A DNA stretch of 64,000 nucleotides, taken from contig CAXMOP010000115.1 in the NCBI GenBank assembly GCA_964195155.1, positions 1-64,000 of the forward strand, in the 5' to 3' direction. Of this stretch, positions 60,841 through 64,000 are shown piece after piece. Within the stretch, counting starts at the first letter, position 1. Each line of letters opens with the position of its first letter. A program made the position numbers and the translations under genes. This stretch comes from JACZST01 sp964195155. Its GTDB lineage: Bacteria; Actinomycetota; Acidimicrobiia; Spongiisociales; UBA5794. Under the pieces are notes generated by a model. It made no database searches. It was given only the letters and a program-made list of their open reading frames with translations, and was not told the DNA's origin.

Positions 60841-61617
60841 TCAGCCGAGGGCAGCGTTGACGGCCTGCGGGAACACCTCGCCAACGTCACCCTCGATCCG
60901 CAGCGTGACCTGTGCCAACCCATCATGTTCGGTCTCGCCGCGGTTCACGATCGCATAGGGGGCACCGCCGGCGGCGCCGGCGAGGGGGATGTCTGCCGCC
61001 GGCGTCACCGACAGCGTCGACCCGAGCGAAACAACCAGGTCGGACCGCGGTGCGGCGTCGAACGCCTTCGCCACTTCGGCTTCCCTGAGCTGCTGGCCGA
61101 AGGAGATCGTCGCCGACTTCAGGATCCCGCCACAATGGCACACGGGCGGCACCCCGGTTTCGGTGAACGACTCCCGGTGAGACACCGGGTCGGTGCGCTC
61201 GCCGCAGGCCTGGCACTCGGTCTCCCGCGCGGTGCCGTGGATCTCGACGAGATGGTCCGGGTCGGTGCCGGCATCCCGATGCAACCCGTCAACGTTCTGG
61301 GTGACGACGAGCTCGACCTTGCCGGCCCGCTCCAGGTCGACCACCGCGCGGTGAACCGCGTTTGGCTTCGCCGCATCGAGGATCTCTGCGCCTGCGACCG
61401 AGCGCTCCCAGTACTCGACCCTGGCGTCCGGGTCGGCCATGAATCTCTGATAGAAGATGGGCGCGCTGCTCTTCCACACGCCATGCGGTCCCCGGAAGTC
61501 CGGGATGCCGCTCGCAGTGGAGATCCCGGCGCCGGTAAACACCAGCGCACGGGTGGAGGCTCGGATGAGCGCCGCCAGCGGCTCGACTCCTGCCACTGCG
61601 TCGACACGGTTGGCCAT
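60841..61617 (-). CDS. Sirtuin, NAD-dependent protein deacylase
   Basis: A 258-aa SIR2-family enzyme that removes acyl groups from lysine using NAD. It has GAGISTASGIPDFRG at 29-43, VTQNVDGLHRDAG with the catalytic histidine in VEIHGTARE, a zinc ribbon (CQACGERTD, then CHCGGILKS), and NPxAD-like ISFGQQL and VVSLGSTLSVTPAADIPL. CobB-type acyl preference (succinyl or propionyl) cannot be judged. It is 38 bp before fumC on the same strand. Confidence 0.92.
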   Translation of the reverse strand: MANRVDAVAGVEPLAALIRASTRALVFTGAGISTASGIPDFRGPHGVWKSSAPIFYQRFMADPDARVEYWERSVAGAEILDAAKPNAVHRAVVDLERAGKVELVVTQNVDGLHRDAGTDPDHLVEIHGTARETECQACGERTDPVSHRESFTETGVPPVCHCGGILKSATISFGQQLREAEVAKAFDAAPRSDLVVSLGSTLSVTPAADIPLAGAAGGAPYAIVNRGETEHDGLAQVTLRIEGDVGEVFPQAVNAALG

Positions 61618-61985
61618 GGCCTGATTATGGACGCTGTGTCGGGCCGGGAGACCAGATTCAGTCGTTCAACCGGGTCGCGTCGTGCAACGAGTCCAGCCGG
61701 TCAACGAGTTCAGTCGTTCAACGACCCGCTGTCGTCCAGATACTCATCGAGGTTGGCGGCGCTGCAGGCAGGGAATCCGAAGACATATCCATGACGATGG
61801 TGAACACCACGATGGCTCCGTCGCGGTGGGGAGAGGCGGCGAGCGGCGGCGTGGGAAGTTGAGAGCGGACGTCGTCTGGCGTTGCGATCGATCATCGTCC
61901 AGTCACCCCGAAATAGGCTGTGCTCTCTGGGGTATCGGAAGAATGACGCCGGTCTTGAATGAGTGTTCTCGACCGTGTTCACGAA
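61618..61985. other. 368-bp non-coding stretch
   Basis: No credible gene was found. The first 110 bp contain imperfect repeats of CAGTCGTTCAAC and GTCGTGCAACGAGTC. The rest shows only short frames without protein-like character. It separates the sirtuin gene from the end of the second SUF cluster. Confidence 0.65.
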
Positions 61986-62762
61986 CTAGTCAGCGGTCCC
62001 ATACCCTTCGGCTTCGAGGCGCTCGGCAACCTCACGCCCGCCTGATTCGACGATGCGGCCACCGACAAGCACGTGGACACGGTCGACCTGCATGTAGCGC
62101 AGGATCCGGCTGTAGTGGGTGATCACCAGCACCCCCCGGTCGGGGCTGCGCAGCGACTCGACCATCTCTGCGACCTCGCGTACCGCGTCGACGTCGAGAC
62201 CGGAGTCGATTTCGTCGAGGATGGCCACCGTAGGAGCAGCGAGGGCCAGCTGATACATCTCGGACCGTTTCCGCTCACCCCCGGAAAGGCCAACGTTCAC
62301 ATAGCGGTCCATGAACGGCCCCAAGCGGAGCCGCTCCGCGGCGGCCGATGCCCGCTCGCCGGCCTCCGGATCGCCCGCGGTGTCCTCCATCGAGGCACTG
62401 AGCTCCTCGAGAGAGATCCCGGGAAGCGCGACCGGGTACTGGAAGGCTTGAAACAACCCGGCGAGGGCACGCTCGTCAACGGACAGGCCGATCAGCTCGA
62501 CACCACCGACCTTGGCCGACCCCGCTGCCTCGTAGTCGCTGTGACCGCTCAGCACATGCGCCAGGGTCGACTTTCCAGACCCGTTTGGTCCCATGAGCAC
62601 ATGTACCTCGCCAAAGGGAACGATGAGGTCGACACCGTTGAGGATCTGGAGCTGCCCGAGGTCGGCGGTCAGACCGCTGATCTCGAGCGCCTCGGTCCCG
62701 GCCGCCCCGGTCATGACGGCCTCGGTCATGGCGGCCTCGGTCATGGCGGCATCGTCGGTCAT
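61986..62762 (-). CDS. SufC-like ATPase (copy 2)
   Basis: A 258-aa SufC homologue with Walker A GPNGSGKST, the Q-loop LFQAFQYPVALPG, the ABC signature VGLSGGERKRSE, Walker B VAILDEIDSGLDVD and VITHYSRIL. It belongs to the minus-strand sufD - Rieske - sufC operon and overlaps the Rieske stop (ATGA). The N-terminus is a short repeat (MTDDA-AMTEA-AMTEA-VMTGA) encoded by a 15-bp tandem repeat that offers four in-frame ATGs before the ABC fold. It is only moderately similar to the SufC encoded at 53300. Confidence 0.9.
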   Translation of the reverse strand: MTDDAAMTEAAMTEAVMTGAAGTEALEISGLTADLGQLQILNGVDLIVPFGEVHVLMGPNGSGKSTLAHVLSGHSDYEAAGSAKVGGVELIGLSVDERALAGLFQAFQYPVALPGISLEELSASMEDTAGDPEAGERASAAAERLRLGPFMDRYVNVGLSGGERKRSEMYQLALAAPTVAILDEIDSGLDVDAVREVAEMVESLRSPDRGVLVITHYSRILRYMQVDRVHVLVGGRIVESGGREVAERLEAEGYGTAD

Positions 62763-63070
62763 GGCGCCTCCAGCTCGAGATAGACATCGCCGTCTCTCAC
62801 TGCCACCGGGAAGACCGGCACCGGAGCCGTCGCCGGCAACGTCTGCGGCTCGCCGGTGACCAGGTCGAACGGGGATCCGTGGCGCGGGCACTCCACCTCG
62901 CCGTCGAAGATCTCGCCCTCCGACAGCGAAGCCTTCGCGTGGCTGCACTGGTTGCCCAGGGCGTGCACTTCGTCGCCGATCCGGAACAGCGCGATCTCGG
63001 TCTCCCCGATTTCGACCAACACGCCCCGGCCATCCGGGAGCTGATCGAGTGGCGCCACCTTGACTTCCAT
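62759..63070 (-). CDS. Rieske-type [2Fe-2S] ferredoxin of the SUF cluster
   Basis: A 103-aa Rieske domain with ligands in QCSHAKASLSEG (C-x-H) and ECPRHGSPFDLVTG (C-x2-H). VKVAPLDQLPDGRG at the start fits non-heme dioxygenase-type ferredoxins. Such a gene commonly lies between sufD and sufC in actinobacterial SUF operons. It overlaps sufD by one base and the sufC copy by four. Likely carries electrons for, or is matured by, the SUF system. Confidence 0.92.
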   Translation of the reverse strand: MEVKVAPLDQLPDGRGVLVEIGETEIALFRIGDEVHALGNQCSHAKASLSEGEIFDGEVECPRHGSPFDLVTGEPQTLPATAPVPVFPVAVRDGDVYLELEAP

Positions 63071-64000
63071 CAAACCCGACCTGCGAGCTGCGCGGTGACA
63101 AACTTGCCGTTGATCCATTTTCGAACCGGGGCCACGAGCTCGCGCTGGGGGAGTTTGACGAGGGCCTCCTCAAAAAAGCCGTGGACCTGCAGCTGGTCGG
63201 CGCGGGGCGCTCCGAGGCCCCGAGTCATCAGGTAGTAGCGCTGGGCTGCATCGAGGGGGCCAACCGTCGAGCCGTGACCGCATTTGACGTCGTTGGCAAG
63301 GATCTCGAGGTTGGGAACCGATTGTGCCGAGGCACCCTCGGACAGGATGAGGTTGCGATTGGTCTGGAACGCCTCGGTCTTCTGCCCGGTCTCTTCGATC
63401 CTGATCATCCCGGTGAACACCGAGCGCGCCTCATCCTCGACTGCGCCCTTGAGAAACATGTCGGAGCGGGTATTGGTGCCGATGTGGCGCATGAAGTACC
63501 GGTAGTCGAGGGTTTGCTCGGCCTCGCCGAAGTAGGCGCCGACGACGTCGGCGGCCGACCCGGTGCCTTGCATGCGCATGTCGAGGTGAAGCCGTGAGAG
63601 CTTGCCGCCAAGCCCGACCTCGGCGAAGCGGAGCGTTCCGTCGCGGCCGATGGAGGCATTGGCGTTTCCCAGGGACCGGGTCGCATAGCCCCAGTTCTGG
63701 ACGACGGTGATGGCGAGCCGTGCGTTGGTGCCGACGGCAGCGGCAATCTGGGGAACGACGACCAGGTCGTCGTTGGGTTGAGACCTGAGATGGATGACGA
63801 GTGCAGCTTCTGCACCATCGTCGACCGCGACCACGATGCGGGGAAACGTCACCGATCGAGGCTGCGTTGCCTGGACGTCGAGGTAGATGACACCGGGGGC
63901 GGTCGTTCCCGTTGGAACGTGCACAAATGCCCCGTCGGCGCCGAATGCGGTAGCGGCGAGCGCAAAGCGGTCGCGCACATCGCCAAGTCCTGCCTCGGCG
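63070..64000 (-). CDS. sufD: SufD, Fe-S cluster assembly scaffold protein (partial)
   Basis: The gene runs off the right edge, so the N-terminus is missing; 309 C-terminal residues are visible. It has the SufB/SufD beta-helix core, MRHIGTNTRSDMFLKGAVED, NRNLILSEGASAQSVPNLEI, NDVKCGHGSTVGPLDAAQRY and YLMTRG. The CGHGSTVG motif with its histidine and the short C-terminus (HGFFEEALVKLP) identify SufD rather than SufB. It forms the SufBC2D complex; sufB is presumably just outside the window. Confidence 0.93.
   Translation of the reverse strand, partial: AEAGLGDVRDRFALAATAFGADGAFVHVPTGTTAPGVIYLDVQATQPRSVTFPRIVVAVDDGAEAALVIHLRSQPNDDLVVVPQIAAAVGTNARLAITVVQNWGYATRSLGNANASIGRDGTLRFAEVGLGGKLSRLHLDMRMQGTGSAADVVGAYFGEAEQTLDYRYFMRHIGTNTRSDMFLKGAVEDEARSVFTGMIRIEETGQKTEAFQTNRNLILSEGASAQSVPNLEILANDVKCGHGSTVGPLDAAQRYYLMTRGLGAPRADQLQVHGFFEEALVKLPQRELVAPVRKWINGKFVTAQLAGRV

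Noticed and set aside
61710..61982. Small gene on the minus strand in the 61.6-62.0 kb gap
   Set aside because: The 90-codon frame has no recognisable motif, an Arg/His-rich composition and no ribosome binding site.

Overview
The window is a 64 kb high-GC stretch of bacterial chromosome, densely coding on both strands. Gene content points to an actinobacterium, most plausibly from the Acidimicrobiia or a relative (inference; no rRNA or other marker settles it). The pointers are two F420 biosynthesis genes with an F420-dependent type of oxidoreductase, a class A PBP with a PASTA-like tail, a SUF system with SufU, a propionyl-CoA carboxylase/methylmalonyl-CoA mutase pathway, DUF222-HNH (13E12-type) proteins, and frequent GTG/TTG starts with ATGA/GTGA stop-start overlaps. 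The pairing of an ahcY-isomerase-phosphomannomutase operon with cofD-cofE recalls the sahH...pmmA...fbiA-fbiB region of Mycobacterium tuberculosis. No tRNA, rRNA, CRISPR array, transposase or integrase gene was seen.

Layout. 0-5 kb: repeats, a membrane protein, then the minus-strand operon manB - Trm112-like - sugar-phosphate isomerase - ahcY. 5-16 kb: envelope genes (two family-2 glycosyltransferases, a large multi-pass membrane protein, a GtrA protein, a DUF5719-like exported protein) with an XRE/MmyB regulator and its palindromic operator. 16-19.6 kb: cofD, cofE, an Fpg-like glycosylase and a broken DUF222/VOC chimera. 19.6-22.3 kb: hydrolases and a GalE-like epimerase. 22.3-28.1 kb: birA, both propionyl-CoA carboxylase subunits and methylmalonyl-CoA mutase; the cobalamin adenosyltransferase that would supply the mutase is at 34.5 kb. 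28-38 kb: class A PBP, a rhodanese-ThiF protein, leucyl aminopeptidase, transketolase and membrane proteins. 38.2-43.8 kb: a visibly more A+T-rich accessory island in which unrelated single genes are separated by a recurring palindromic element, ending in a DUF222-HNH gene with a perfect SOS box over its start codon. 43.8-49.5 kb: one lipoate operon, lpd - E2 acyltransferase - fused lipB-lipA - M24 peptidase. 49.5-56.4 kb: amidohydrolase, a DsbB/thioredoxin pair, a luciferase-like oxidoreductase, sufC-sufS-sufU and nicotinamidase. 56.4-64 kb: LTD lipoprotein, HAD hydrolase, nicotinate phosphoribosyltransferase, fumarase, sirtuin, and the second half of a split SUF system (sufD - Rieske - second sufC), cut by the window edge.

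The strongest unusual signals are repeats. (i) About ten intergenic arrays are built from different heptamers that share the pattern ACT[C/G]NN[C/G]. (ii) The palindromic elements of the 38-42.4 kb island sit between genes in a cassette-like order. (iii) A GC-rich palindromic element occurs between genes at 30.8 kb and, in frame, inside the methylmalonyl-CoA mutase gene. (iv) A 50-bp sequence occurs twice, 10.5 kb apart. Among proteins, the LipB-LipA fusion and the two divergent sufC genes at the two halves of a split SUF system stand out.
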